In this document: positions 25,001 through 33,315 of the stretch, in pieces
How positions within the stretch are numbered: position 1 is the first letter of the stretch
Layout of the letters: every line of letters starts with the position of its first letter
From: Streptomyces luteogriseus
Lineage (GTDB): Bacteria; Actinomycetota; Actinomycetes; Streptomycetales; Streptomycetaceae
Direction: 5' to 3'
DNA length: 64,000 nt
NCBI RefSeq assembly: GCF_014205055.1
Contig: NZ_JACHMS010000001.1
Span: 4,960,001 to 5,024,000 of the forward strand
Program-made: the position numbers and the translations under genes
The notes under the pieces: generated by a model
Database searches by the model: none
The model's input: the letters and a program-made list of their open reading frames with translations, nothing else
What the model was told of the DNA's origin: nothing

Positions 25001-25062
25001 GCTCGACCCCCGTACGGCAGGACTAAGGCAAAGACTCTGAAAAACATGACAGGTGGTGTCCG

Positions 25063-25581
25063 TCAGCCGGAGGGGGTGCGCCACCGCTCGTGCAGTCGCA
25101 CCAGCCGCTCCACCACCGCCTGGGCCGCCTCCTCCAGGCCGAAGCCCTCGTGCCCCACGTCGACCTCGATGTGCTCGGCGCCGCCCGGCAGGGAGGCCGC
25201 GACGACACCCGACAGCACGCGGAACGCCGGGGCCAGTTCCTCGCCTCCGCTTGCGGACGGCACGACCACGACACTGGCGGTGACCGGGCCGAGGTCGGCG
25301 GCGATCTGGCCGGTCAGCGCGCCGAAGCTCTCCGGCCGTTCCACATCGGCCTGATAGGGCAGTGCGACCAGCCCGATTCCGGCCAGTTCCTTGCACAGGA
25401 ACGCCGCGTTCGTGGCGGCGTCGTCGTCACGCCCCGGGTGCCCGGCGCCGACCACGGCGACCGCGGCGCCCAGCGCGCACAGCTGACTGGTGACCCGCCG
25501 GCCGACGCCGGTGGTGGCGTCTACGACGAGGACGACACAGCCGTGCAACGGCGGTGGTACATGTGCGACTGTGTGCGACAC
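25063..25581 (-). CDS. Short degenerate SDR-like (Rossmann) protein
   Basis: A 172-residue protein. The N-terminal strand-turn-helix CVVLVVDATTGVGRRVTSQLCALGAAVAVVG resembles the TGxxxGxG start of short-chain dehydrogenases, with the glycine pattern partly lost. ALPYQADVERPESFGALTGQIAADLGPV matches the later cofactor-adenine and N-N-A-G region in layout. No catalytic Y-x-x-x-K is visible, and the protein is much shorter than active SDRs. Possibly a cofactor-sensing or inactive relative. It lies directly upstream of the response-regulator gene on the same strand, 62 nt apart, so they may be co-transcribed. Confidence 0.65.
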   Translation of the reverse strand: MSHTVAHVPPPLHGCVVLVVDATTGVGRRVTSQLCALGAAVAVVGAGHPGRDDDAATNAAFLCKELAGIGLVALPYQADVERPESFGALTGQIAADLGPVTASVVVVPSASGGEELAPAFRVLSGVVAASLPGGAEHIEVDVGHEGFGLEEAAQAVVERLVRLHERWRTPSG

Positions 25582-25742
25582 CGGAACTCCTGAGCGGGTA
25601 ACGTGACCAATATGTGAACGATCTACGGGGGATCTTCGTCTGACTCGCGACGACTCCCCCGAACCGCGCCTTCGCTCTCGAGCCGGCGCGGCGGTCCGGT
25701 CCAGACATGCGGTTCACATGTGGTTCAAGGGGGAGACGCCAC

Positions 25743-26729
25743 GTGGACGACGTATCGCCGCTCGATCAGCAGACCCTCGCGGTGTACCGCGCGATCCTGT
25801 TCCACAAGCAGCATGATCCGGACAAGCTCGCCGAGCTCCTCGACATCGGTCCCGACGATGTGCACGCGGCGCTCGTGCGCCTGTCGGACCTGTCCCTGCT
25901 CGCTCCCTCGGGCGACTCACCCGGCACGCTGCGCGCGGTGAACCCCTCGCTCGGCCTGAAGGTCCTGCTCCAGCGGGAACAGGACGAACTGGCCTGGCGG
26001 CAGCAGCGCATCGAGCAGAACCGGGCGGCACTCGCCGCGCTCGCCGCCGAGTACACGGCGTCGGGCGGGTCCGGCTCGGACGGCACCGAGCAGCTCGACA
26101 ACGTCGACGAGATCCGCATCCGGCTGGAGGCCCTCGCCGAGTCGTGCCAGCAGGAGTCCCTCGTCTTCCACCCCGTGGGCGGCCTGACCAAGGAGGCCAT
26201 CGAGGCATCCCGGCCGCTGAACGAACGGGCGCTCGCCCGGGGCGTACGGTTCCGCTCGATCTACCTCGACAGTGCCGTCAACGACCGGGTGACGCGGTCC
26301 CACGCGCAGTGGATGGCGGAGCACAACAGCGAGATCCGCACGTCGCCGACCCTGCCGATGCGGCTGCTGATCATCGACACGACCGCGGCCATCGTGGCCA
26401 ACCTGCCCGGCCAGACGGGCCCCGCGGCGCTGATGTTCCACAGCCGGCCCGTGGTGCTCGCCATGCGGGCCCTGTTCGAGGCCTACTGGGAACACGCGAC
26501 GCCGTTCCATCAGCACCCCTCACCCGACGAGGACCCACAGGGCCTCACCCCGCAGGAGCGCAAACTCCTGCAGCTCCTCGCCACCGGCCTCACCGACGAG
26601 GCGGTGGCCCGGGCCCTCGGCATCGGCGTCCGCACCGAACGCCGCATCATGGCCGAGCTGATGGAGCGCCTGGGCGCCTCCAGCCGCTTCGAGGCGGGGG
26701 TCCAGGCGGCCCGCCGCCAGTGGATCTGA
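25743..26729 (+). CDS. TrmB-like/LuxR-type transcriptional regulator
   Basis: A 328-residue protein from GTG 25743, with GGGGGAG upstream. The N-terminal region (LDQQTLAVYRAILFHKQHDPDKLAELLDIGPDDVHAALVRL) is a TrmB/MarR-like winged helix. A coiled segment (LLQREQDELAWRQQRIEQNRAALAAL) and a middle effector-like domain follow. The C-terminus is a LuxR-type helix-turn-helix (LTPQERKLLQLLATGLTDEAVARALGIGVRTERRIMAEL). This domain order is common for regulators beside Streptomyces natural-product clusters. It marks the likely right edge of the thiopeptide region. Confidence 0.85.
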   Translation: MDDVSPLDQQTLAVYRAILFHKQHDPDKLAELLDIGPDDVHAALVRLSDLSLLAPSGDSPGTLRAVNPSLGLKVLLQREQDELAWRQQRIEQNRAALAALAAEYTASGGSGSDGTEQLDNVDEIRIRLEALAESCQQESLVFHPVGGLTKEAIEASRPLNERALARGVRFRSIYLDSAVNDRVTRSHAQWMAEHNSEIRTSPTLPMRLLIIDTTAAIVANLPGQTGPAALMFHSRPVVLAMRALFEAYWEHATPFHQHPSPDEDPQGLTPQERKLLQLLATGLTDEAVARALGIGVRTERRIMAELMERLGASSRFEAGVQAARRQWI

Positions 26730-26820
26730 CGGCGGCTCATGTCCTGGCCGGCGGGCCGACGGGCCACGGTCTCGGCAGCCGTGGCGATCGCGATCGCCGG
26801 AACCGCCGTGGTCGCCGAGA

Positions 26821-27159
26821 TCACCGCTCGCCCACCGGACCGGGCTGCCAGGTGAAGTCGTCGGGGCCCTCGGCCGGCGACTGGTGCCAGGTGAAGTCGT
26901 CACGGTCGTGCAGCGGGACCGGCGTCCAGGTGAAGTCGTCACCGCCCAGGGGCAGCGGCGTCCAGGTGAAGTCGTCGGGCGTACCCGGCAGGTGCGGCAG
27001 TACGACGTCGCCCGGGACCCCGGCGTGCGCGGCGACGGCCGCGCCGGACGACCCCTGCTGGTCGGCGGCCTGAGCCGGCGCCGCCCAGGCGAGCGTGGCG
27101 AGCACGGCCGAGCCGACGACCACGGCGGCGGCGGAACAACGCTTGGTGATGCGGATCAT
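26821..27159 (-). CDS. Secreted protein with four DDFTW repeats
   Basis: A 112-residue protein from ATG 27159, with GGAGA upstream. Residues 1-31 form a Sec signal peptide (MIRITKRC, hydrophobic core, then APAQA|AD). The mature part ends in four near-identical units starting DDFTW at residues 62, 74, 87 and 100. Each is followed by a Pro-containing spacer (TPLPLGG, TPVPLHDR, HQSPAEGP, QPGPVGER). At DNA level CCAGGTGAAGTCGTC occurs four times on the + strand. No known domain is recognised. It is too small and repetitive for an enzyme; a surface, adhesive or modified-peptide role is possible. It is convergent with the regulator gene. Confidence 0.82.
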   Translation of the reverse strand: MIRITKRCSAAAVVVGSAVLATLAWAAPAQAADQQGSSGAAVAAHAGVPGDVVLPHLPGTPDDFTWTPLPLGGDDFTWTPVPLHDRDDFTWHQSPAEGPDDFTWQPGPVGER

Positions 27160-27384
27160 TTCTGGTCTCCGTTTCCCTGCGTGAGTCAGGACCTCTGCGA
27201 CGATGCGCATGGAGCCAGTGGTGCTTCAGCTCCCCCGGACCGTTCCGCGTTCCCCGCGCTTCCCGGCCGCTGAGAAGAGAGAACCATCCCGCCGCCCCCG
27301 CTGTCCGCATCCGGCCACGCCAGGAAGCTGCCTGGCAGGGAGTTGCACGCCGGGCCCCGACACGGGCCGGCCGGCAGGACGGCG

Positions 27385-27417
27385 AAGGCCCCGGACCATG
27401 GACAGGTCCGAGGCCTT
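27385..27417 (-). terminator. Hairpin after the TM-protein/APH-like operon
   Basis: AAGGCC-C-CGGACC (27385-27397) pairs with GGTCCG-A-GGCCTT (27405-27417), with one internal mismatch and a 7-nt loop. It sits about 35 bp past the stop codon of the 27454-27915 gene. Confidence 0.82.
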
Positions 27418-27453
27418 GTCGCAGGCGCAGCCCTTCCCGCCGACGAGGAGCGG

Positions 27454-27915
27454 TCAGAAGTTGGTCTCCCCGCGCCGTATGGGCAGCACCCGCTCGTGCC
27501 TGCCGTTACCGTCCCGCCAGCGCAGGACGACGATGAACCGACGTGCGCCCCTGTGCATGTCTGCGGTGGGAAGCCAGGGAATGGGGTACCGGCCCGAGAC
27601 GTCGAGGCGTTCCAGAGGGAACTCGCCGTCCAGGCAGTCCGCCAAGGTCACGGTGACACCCTCAGGGTCCCTGACCTCCACCTCCACGTGCTCCGCGGAG
27701 GCGGGGCCCTGGTTCCAGATGACCAGGTGGTATCCCGCCTGACGCAGCGTGCCGTCAGGAAGCCGGATCTTGGCGAACGCGGACGTACGGTGGAAGTACG
27801 CCGTCACCCGGGCCGCGAGGATCTCCTTCTTGCGGTTGTGATGCTGTGCGAACGCCGTCACGCTCGACAGACCCAGGGCGCACAGGGCGATGATCGTGCT
27901 GATCCACTCGGTCAA
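27454..27915 (-). CDS. Single-pass membrane protein partnered with the APH-like protein
   Basis: A 153-residue protein. The TTG at 27915 overlaps the upstream stop codon (TTGA), which explains the start choice. Residues 1-20 are a single hydrophobic helix (WISTIIALCALGLSSVTAFA). The remainder is a small soluble domain of beta-rich look (AGYHLVIWNQGPASAEHVEVEV, RFIVVLRWRDGNGRHERVLPI). The layout resembles another protein in this window (61711-62280), which also has one helix then a strand-rich NxG-x-A domain. No enzyme motif is seen. Tight coupling suggests it works with the large protein upstream, perhaps as a membrane anchor. Confidence 0.75.
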   Translation of the reverse strand: MTEWISTIIALCALGLSSVTAFAQHHNRKKEILAARVTAYFHRTSAFAKIRLPDGTLRQAGYHLVIWNQGPASAEHVEVEVRDPEGVTVTLADCLDGEFPLERLDVSGRYPIPWLPTADMHRGARRFIVVLRWRDGNGRHERVLPIRRGETNF

Positions 27916-30680
27916 GCGTCCCCGCCTTCCCAGTCGGCGAGCTGCCAATGGTGCTGGAGAGCCGAGCAGAGGATCGTGCTCAGGGTGATCGCGAACCAGC
28001 GCTGGGGGACGGACATCGTGCTGTAGCGGGCCATGGGGATCAACGCCCCGGCGAGCGCCAGCTGATACTCCTCCTTCCGGATCGGCCAGTGCCCTTGACC
28101 GCAGCCTTCGGCGATCTCCCTGACCCGCTGACTGACGGTGAGGGCGACGCGCTCCGAGTGGGTGAGCAGGTCCATGTCCTCCTGGGGCAGCAGCAGGCCG
28201 GCCTCCGGTCGGAAGCAACTGTCCGCGATCCGGGCGGCGATGCGCGTGGCCGCCGCCTGGTCCCAGGTGAACACCTGGCACAGCACACTGGCCTCGAGCC
28301 GGGCGAGGTCCTTGCACACATGACCGTAGTGGGCGCTCTCGAAGTCGATGAGCACGGTCTTGGGCAGATGACCGCCGGAGGTGCACAGCACGTTGTCCAG
28401 ATGCAGGTCGCCGTGGGACAGGGTGAGCAGAGTGTCGAAGTCCCGCAGTCCGACCTCGAACGAGTCGATGACGGCGGTCAGCGCTCCGCTGCCGACCTCG
28501 GCCAGCTCCGCGGCGAACCAGAGCGGGCTGATCCACTCGACGGCGTCACCGATGCGCGCCATCGCCTCCGGAAGCCCGGGCGCCTTCTGCGTCCAGTCCC
28601 CGGCGGCGCGTTCGTGGGCGTTGAGCGGCGCACCGAGTTCCGACCGCACACGGGGATCGGTGATCCGGGCCAGTTCCACGCTGGCCCAGCTGTCCGGCGA
28701 CTGCTTGTCCGACGCGGGCGCGGGCCGGAAGATCGGGTACTCGGACCGCAGATCGATCCGGTCGCGCCGGACGTGGGCGACCCAGGGCCGCATGGTGTTG
28801 AGCAGCAGCCGGTCCACGATCGCGGTCGCGTCGTCCGGTTCGGCCTGCTGGATCCAGGAGCTCAGGGTGAGGGGTTTCTCCCCCTCCTCGAAGGCGTATT
28901 CGGTCTCGATGGCCCGCAACGGGTCGCCGTTCTCCCCGAGATACATCTCCATGGCGTGCGAAGCGCACTCACTGGGCCGGTTGCTCTGGTGGAGCCGCTT
29001 CGCGTACCGCTTGAAGTTGCCGACCTCGCGTACGACCTTGTCGCGATAGTCGACCTTCAGCACCGAGAGGGGCCCGTAGCGGTTCGTGAGGAGAAACGTG
29101 GGCATCCGGCGCCCTTTGAACAGGTTGCCGTGCACGGTGATCACGTCACCGGGCGACAGCCCCTGCGCCACGGCCGCTTGGAGCACGGGAGACGGGATGC
29201 GCAGGCGCCCGGCGTCGTCGCTGCTGATGACATTGCCGCGGGAGGAGCCCGACTCCTCGTGTGACCACGGGTTGGTGGCCACACGTACCTTGCGGGCGGC
29301 GCTCATCAGTTCCTCGACGGCCTGACTCCAGAAGTTCCTGTCCAGCTCCTTCCGATCGTCGTTCGACGCCTCGAAGATGCGCTCCACCAGCCACTGGGCC
29401 CGGACGTCGTCCCAGCCCGACACGGAAGCCAGGGCGAAGCAGGCCCCCTTCAGACTCTCCTGATCGCGCCACTGACGGAGGAGGATCTCCGGCCAGTGCT
29501 CCCGCTGCGCCCGGTGCAGACCACGGTTGGTCGCGTCGTCGCTGTGGATGCGAGGGTCGTAGTAGCTGTCCTGTGGGCGTGACGGGTTGGGGCCGGCCAG
29601 CATCAGATAGGTGCCGACGGAGGCCAGCAGCCAGACACGCAGGTAGGGGAAGCGGCCGAGTACCACAGCGGGCAGCCGGTGCGCGAGGCACACCTGGGCT
29701 TCCGTGCAGTCGAGGAGCAGGTCACGTGCCGAGTCCTGGTAACGCTTCTCGCTGCTGAGGATGGCACCGATGTAGCCCATGAGGTCGATGAGTACCTGAG
29801 GGCCGTTGGTGGGGATGCCGCCGGGCATCTTCCAGACGAGGTAGTTGGTGGTGGCGGAGGCCAGCCACCGCACGCGGCGCTCCCCGCGCTCCTCCAGTGC
29901 CCTGCTGTCGAACGCGAAGCGGCGCATCCGCTGGGCCAGTGCTTCGAGGTCCTGACGGTCCTCGGGTAACCCGTCCGGGAAGACCGCCGTGACCGCCTCG
30001 ACGTCAGCCCGGTACTCGCGTCCCAAGTCTCGGTCCAGAGCGCCGAGTTGACCGCTTATGCCGGCAAAGTGATCGAGCAGAACGTCGTTCTGCTCGCGGA
30101 TCGGGACCCGCCCGGGGGCCCAGCTTCTGGTGAGCTGGGCGACGAGTTCTCCCGCAGTGGAGGGCTCCCGCTCGGCGCCACTGTGCCGAGGTCCTTCCGT
30201 GTCCCGCTCGGTCCTCTGTTCGTGCCCGGCTCCCTCGGCCTGAATGGATTCCGCGCCCCCGAGGATGTCACCGAGGACGAGGATCGGCGAGCCGACCGGA
30301 TCGGGGAGCGCCGTCGTGGTGTCGGCACCGAGTGACTGGAGGTTACGGCGGCTGAAGAATGCCGCCTTTTCAATATGCTGCGCCGGCGGGCCCTCGCCCG
30401 GGTCGCCGGTCAGCACAAGATGTGCCACTTGGAAGGAGAGTGCGGCGTCCTTCTCTCTCCCCTGCTGTACGAGCTCCTTGGCCAGTCCGTTGAGACCCGC
30501 GCCCAGCCAGAACGGGACCTGGTCGACCTCGACCTGGCGCCGATGATGATCGTAGGCGCGCGCCAGGTTCGCCGCTGACTGCACGATCCCTTGCGGCGAC
30601 TTCCTCGGGTCGGGGTACGTCGCCCCCTCCGGATACGGAAACGCACTCTGCGCCCAAGCAATGTGTGAAGAGATGTCCAC
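27912..30680 (-). CDS. Large multidomain protein with C-terminal aminoglycoside-phosphotransferase-like domain
   Basis: A 922-residue protein from GTG 30680, preceded by GAGGAGGGGG. The first ~500 residues are mostly helical and unrecognised. Near residues 755-763 is LSHGDLHLDNV, followed by VLIDFESAHYGHVCKDLARLE. These are the catalytic loop and metal-binding Asp of the protein-kinase-like APH/choline-kinase fold. I recall similar GDLH...KDLARLE kinase-like domains named as ternary-complex-associated domains in predicted bacterial conflict systems. That link is from memory and unverified. A middle stretch (RIPSPVLQAAVAQGLSPGDVITVHG) is unlike APH enzymes. Not a normal resistance kinase, given its length and membrane partner. 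Confidence 0.72.
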   Translation of the reverse strand: MDISSHIAWAQSAFPYPEGATYPDPRKSPQGIVQSAANLARAYDHHRRQVEVDQVPFWLGAGLNGLAKELVQQGREKDAALSFQVAHLVLTGDPGEGPPAQHIEKAAFFSRRNLQSLGADTTTALPDPVGSPILVLGDILGGAESIQAEGAGHEQRTERDTEGPRHSGAEREPSTAGELVAQLTRSWAPGRVPIREQNDVLLDHFAGISGQLGALDRDLGREYRADVEAVTAVFPDGLPEDRQDLEALAQRMRRFAFDSRALEERGERRVRWLASATTNYLVWKMPGGIPTNGPQVLIDLMGYIGAILSSEKRYQDSARDLLLDCTEAQVCLAHRLPAVVLGRFPYLRVWLLASVGTYLMLAGPNPSRPQDSYYDPRIHSDDATNRGLHRAQREHWPEILLRQWRDQESLKGACFALASVSGWDDVRAQWLVERIFEASNDDRKELDRNFWSQAVEELMSAARKVRVATNPWSHEESGSSRGNVISSDDAGRLRIPSPVLQAAVAQGLSPGDVITVHGNLFKGRRMPTFLLTNRYGPLSVLKVDYRDKVVREVGNFKRYAKRLHQSNRPSECASHAMEMYLGENGDPLRAIETEYAFEEGEKPLTLSSWIQQAEPDDATAIVDRLLLNTMRPWVAHVRRDRIDLRSEYPIFRPAPASDKQSPDSWASVELARITDPRVRSELGAPLNAHERAAGDWTQKAPGLPEAMARIGDAVEWISPLWFAAELAEVGSGALTAVIDSFEVGLRDFDTLLTLSHGDLHLDNVLCTSGGHLPKTVLIDFESAHYGHVCKDLARLEASVLCQVFTWDQAAATRIAARIADSCFRPEAGLLLPQEDMDLLTHSERVALTVSQRVREIAEGCGQGHWPIRKEEYQLALAGALIPMARYSTMSVPQRWFAITLSTILCSALQHHWQLADWEGGDA

Positions 30681-30939
30681 GTCCTTGCCCCCTCCTCGGA
30701 TGTGACCTGCATCTCCAGGGCGGACAACGGTATCCACCCCTATGGCGCCGCGGGGGCGAATCGCGCAAAAGAGGAAGGAGGCGGATCTGCCGTGACCGTG
30801 GGACGGGTGAGACGCCTCAGCGGCCGCGGCCGGGAAGGACCGTCGCCGCTGAGAGGTGACCGGGCAGCCGCCGGCTCACGGTGACGGCCCCGGGCAGGGG
30901 AGCCCGAGGCCGGTCGGCGCGTCCACCGGACCCCTCGGG

Positions 30940-32298
30940 TCAGTCGCCGACCCGAGGCAGCTGCGAGACGATCGTGCTGCCGTTGCGCGCGATGAGCACG
31001 TCCTCGTAGAGCAGGAGCTGGGGCGCCCCGAACCCGGGCCGTGCCTCGCCGGTGTCGACGTGATCGCGCCAGACCTGCTCACCCGTGCGCAGATCGAGGC
31101 CGGACAGATCCCCGGTCGGGCTGTAGAAGTACACGACCCCCTGCGCCACCGACACCACGGGCGACGGGAAGCTCGCCATCGTGTCCCGGTCGGGCAACTT
31201 GACGCCCACCGGACGGGTCCACAGGGTCTTGCCCGTGGTCAGCGAGTAGGCGGAGGCCTTGCCCTGCCAGGACACGGAGAACAGCCGGTCACCGATGACC
31301 TCGGAGGTGGCCGTCGCCCCCATGGTCCGGTAGGGGCGCGAGACCCGCTCCCCCGAGCCGCTGACGGTGGTCAGCCGCAGATCCTTGCCGTCCGCACCCT
31401 GCGCCGCGATCAGAACCATCCGGTTCCCGGTGGTGCCGACGAGCTGCTGCCCGCCGGGGAGGGCCGCGATCTTCGTGGCGCTCCCGTCGGCGGGATCGAG
31501 CCGGAGCACCTCGGTGGCGTCCGGCTTCTCGACGTCCCGCATGCACAGGAGATACGGCACACCACTCAGCACGGCCCGCTGACACGCGGTGCCCTTGTCC
31601 CAGGTGTGGCGCCACTTCTCCTTACCCGTACGCGGATCGAGCGCCGACATCGTGCGCACCGAGGGGGTGTTCGCCAGCACCGCTCCGTCGATGAGCATGG
31701 CGGCCTGGGCCGTGCGGTCGTCCTGCGGCATCTCGACCTTCCACAGCACGTCACCGGTACCGGCGTCCACCGCCATCAGATCGGTACCGCCGGCGTAGTC
31801 ACCGTCCGGCAGATTCTCCGCGGTGTGGTTGCGGTAGGCGTACACGACCCCGTCACGCACGGCGAAGGGGTGGTCGATACTGTCGCCCTCGCGGTTGACC
31901 GGTACGGTCCACAACCGCTTGCCGGTGTTGGCGTCGACCTTCGCGGCATCGTACTCGGACCCGCTGCAGTACAGCGCGGAACCGTCCACCAGACACCCCC
32001 GCTCGCTGGCGCCCGGGCTGCTGCTCCGCCACGGCTCCCAGCCCTCCGGCGGAGTGGCGGGCGAAGCCGCCGGCCGCACGGGCCGGTCGGGCCCGGCAGC
32101 ACCCCCGTTCCCGAAGCCGAACACCGCCCCCACACTGATCGCGGCAACGGCGACCGCCGCACCCGCGGCCTGCGAGAAACGCCGTCGGCTGCGCCGCCAC
32201 ACCACCCTCTCCGCCAGGTCCCCGGGCGCCCGCACCCGGTCCAGGGCGACCGCGTCCAGCGTCTCCCGGACCTTCTCCTCCACGCGCTCCGTCGTCAT
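30940..32298 (-). CDS. Membrane-anchored PQQ-like beta-propeller protein (sigma-factor partner)
   Basis: A 452-residue protein. ATG 32298 overlaps the sigma-factor stop (ATGA). The first ~60 residues are cytoplasmic, followed by one TM helix (AAGAAVAVAAISVGAVFGF). The rest is an extracellular propeller with repeats such as DANTGKRLWTVPV, DAGTGDVLWKVEM, DPRTGKEKWRHTW and DLRTGEQVWRDHV. The layout (sigma gene, then a TM protein with a cytoplasmic head) is that of an anti-sigma or sensor partner. No zinc anti-sigma motif (HxxxCxxC) is visible in the head, so any anti-sigma activity would be of another kind. Confidence 0.87.
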   Translation of the reverse strand: MTTERVEEKVRETLDAVALDRVRAPGDLAERVVWRRSRRRFSQAAGAAVAVAAISVGAVFGFGNGGAAGPDRPVRPAASPATPPEGWEPWRSSSPGASERGCLVDGSALYCSGSEYDAAKVDANTGKRLWTVPVNREGDSIDHPFAVRDGVVYAYRNHTAENLPDGDYAGGTDLMAVDAGTGDVLWKVEMPQDDRTAQAAMLIDGAVLANTPSVRTMSALDPRTGKEKWRHTWDKGTACQRAVLSGVPYLLCMRDVEKPDATEVLRLDPADGSATKIAALPGGQQLVGTTGNRMVLIAAQGADGKDLRLTTVSGSGERVSRPYRTMGATATSEVIGDRLFSVSWQGKASAYSLTTGKTLWTRPVGVKLPDRDTMASFPSPVVSVAQGVVYFYSPTGDLSGLDLRTGEQVWRDHVDTGEARPGFGAPQLLLYEDVLIARNGSTIVSQLPRVGD

Positions 32299-32846
32299 CG
32301 CTGGGCCTCCTTCGGCGTGCAGGTGAGCGGCTGGACCCGTCCCGCGGGCCCTTCGGGCCCGAGCTCCGGCACGAGCGTCCGCAGCTTGGCGAGCGACCGG
32401 TGCGCCGTACTGCGCACCGTGCCGACCGGACACCCCAGCAGCGCGGCGACCTCGGCCTCCGGCAGGTCCTCGAAGTAGCGCAGCACGACCACGGCCCGTT
32501 GCCGCTTCGACAGACGACCCAGCGCCGCCCACAGGGCGATCCGCAACTCGGAGTCCGCCCCGGTATCGGCGCCGGTGCCCGACTCGGGCAGCACCGGCAC
32601 CGTCGTCTCCGCGCGATGTCTTCGCAGCCGCCACCGGTTGACCTGCTGGCGATACATCACCTGCCGGACGTAGGCCTCGTGCTGCTCGATACGCGCCCAG
32701 CGCCCGTAGGCCTTCATCAGCGCGATTTGCAGCAGATCCTCCGCGGCGTGCCGGTCCCCGCCGGTGAGCAGCACGGCGAGCCGCAGCAACGCGGTGGACC
32801 GCATCGCCACGAACTCCCGGAACCCGTCATGACTCGACGCCTCCAT
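32295..32846 (-). CDS. SigE-family ECF RNA polymerase sigma factor
   Basis: A 183-residue sigma-70 family protein. Region 2 is FREFVAMRSTALLRLAVLLTGGDRHAAEDLLQ with KAYGRWARI. Region 4 is LSKRQRAVVVLRYFEDLPEAEVAALLG with CPVGTVRSTAHRSLAKLR. The SigE-family subtype is common in actinomycetes and typically sits with a membrane protein encoded just downstream, as here. Its regulon and signal are unknown. The promoter upstream is not identified. Confidence 0.93.
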   Translation of the reverse strand: MEASSHDGFREFVAMRSTALLRLAVLLTGGDRHAAEDLLQIALMKAYGRWARIEQHEAYVRQVMYRQQVNRWRLRRHRAETTVPVLPESGTGADTGADSELRIALWAALGRLSKRQRAVVVLRYFEDLPEAEVAALLGCPVGTVRSTAHRSLAKLRTLVPELGPEGPAGRVQPLTCTPKEAQR

Positions 32847-33030
32847 CGACCCTCCCCTTCTCGAACATCACGACGTGACGAGAGGCGCGCGGCTATCCCT
32901 CATGGGACGAGATTGCGCGTTCACACCGAGGTGACGGCCTCGATGCAGGGCCGGGGGAGGAGCGGATCCCCGAGGACGCCGCAGGGCCGGCTCGGGGGGA
33001 AAACCCTTGTGAACCGGCCCTTCACCTGTG

Positions 33031-33054
33031 TGCCCGACAGGATTCGAACCTGCG
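33031..33054 (-). other. tRNA T-arm-like fragment (possible attachment-site remnant)
   Basis: TGCCCGACAGGATTCGAACCTGCG on the + strand (four bases longer than the shared part) reads on the minus strand as a T-arm plus acceptor 3' strand. It shares ACAGGATTCGAACCTGCG-type sequence with the tRNA-Arg at 62389, and then diverges. With only about 20 shared bases, and T-arms being conserved among tRNAs, this may be a relic of another tRNA or an old att site. Confidence 0.4.
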
Positions 33055-33315
33055 TTGAGTGACGCTGTGGGTGCTGCTCCACGGGGGCACCCTGAGGCGT
33101 TCGCTTGAACGGCCGTGAACGGGCTGAGTGAGAGCCCGCGTTCCTGATCGATTCGTACTTTCTGGATCGGGGCCGCTCCAGGGCGGCGACGACACTGGTG
33201 GACCGCCCGCCGCGCGAGGCGCCTCTCTGCGGGAGATCGGGGCGGCCCAGCAGAGCGCCCAACGATCAGCACCGCACGAAATACCAACGTCTTCAGAACT
33301 TCCCGCGTGCAGGCG

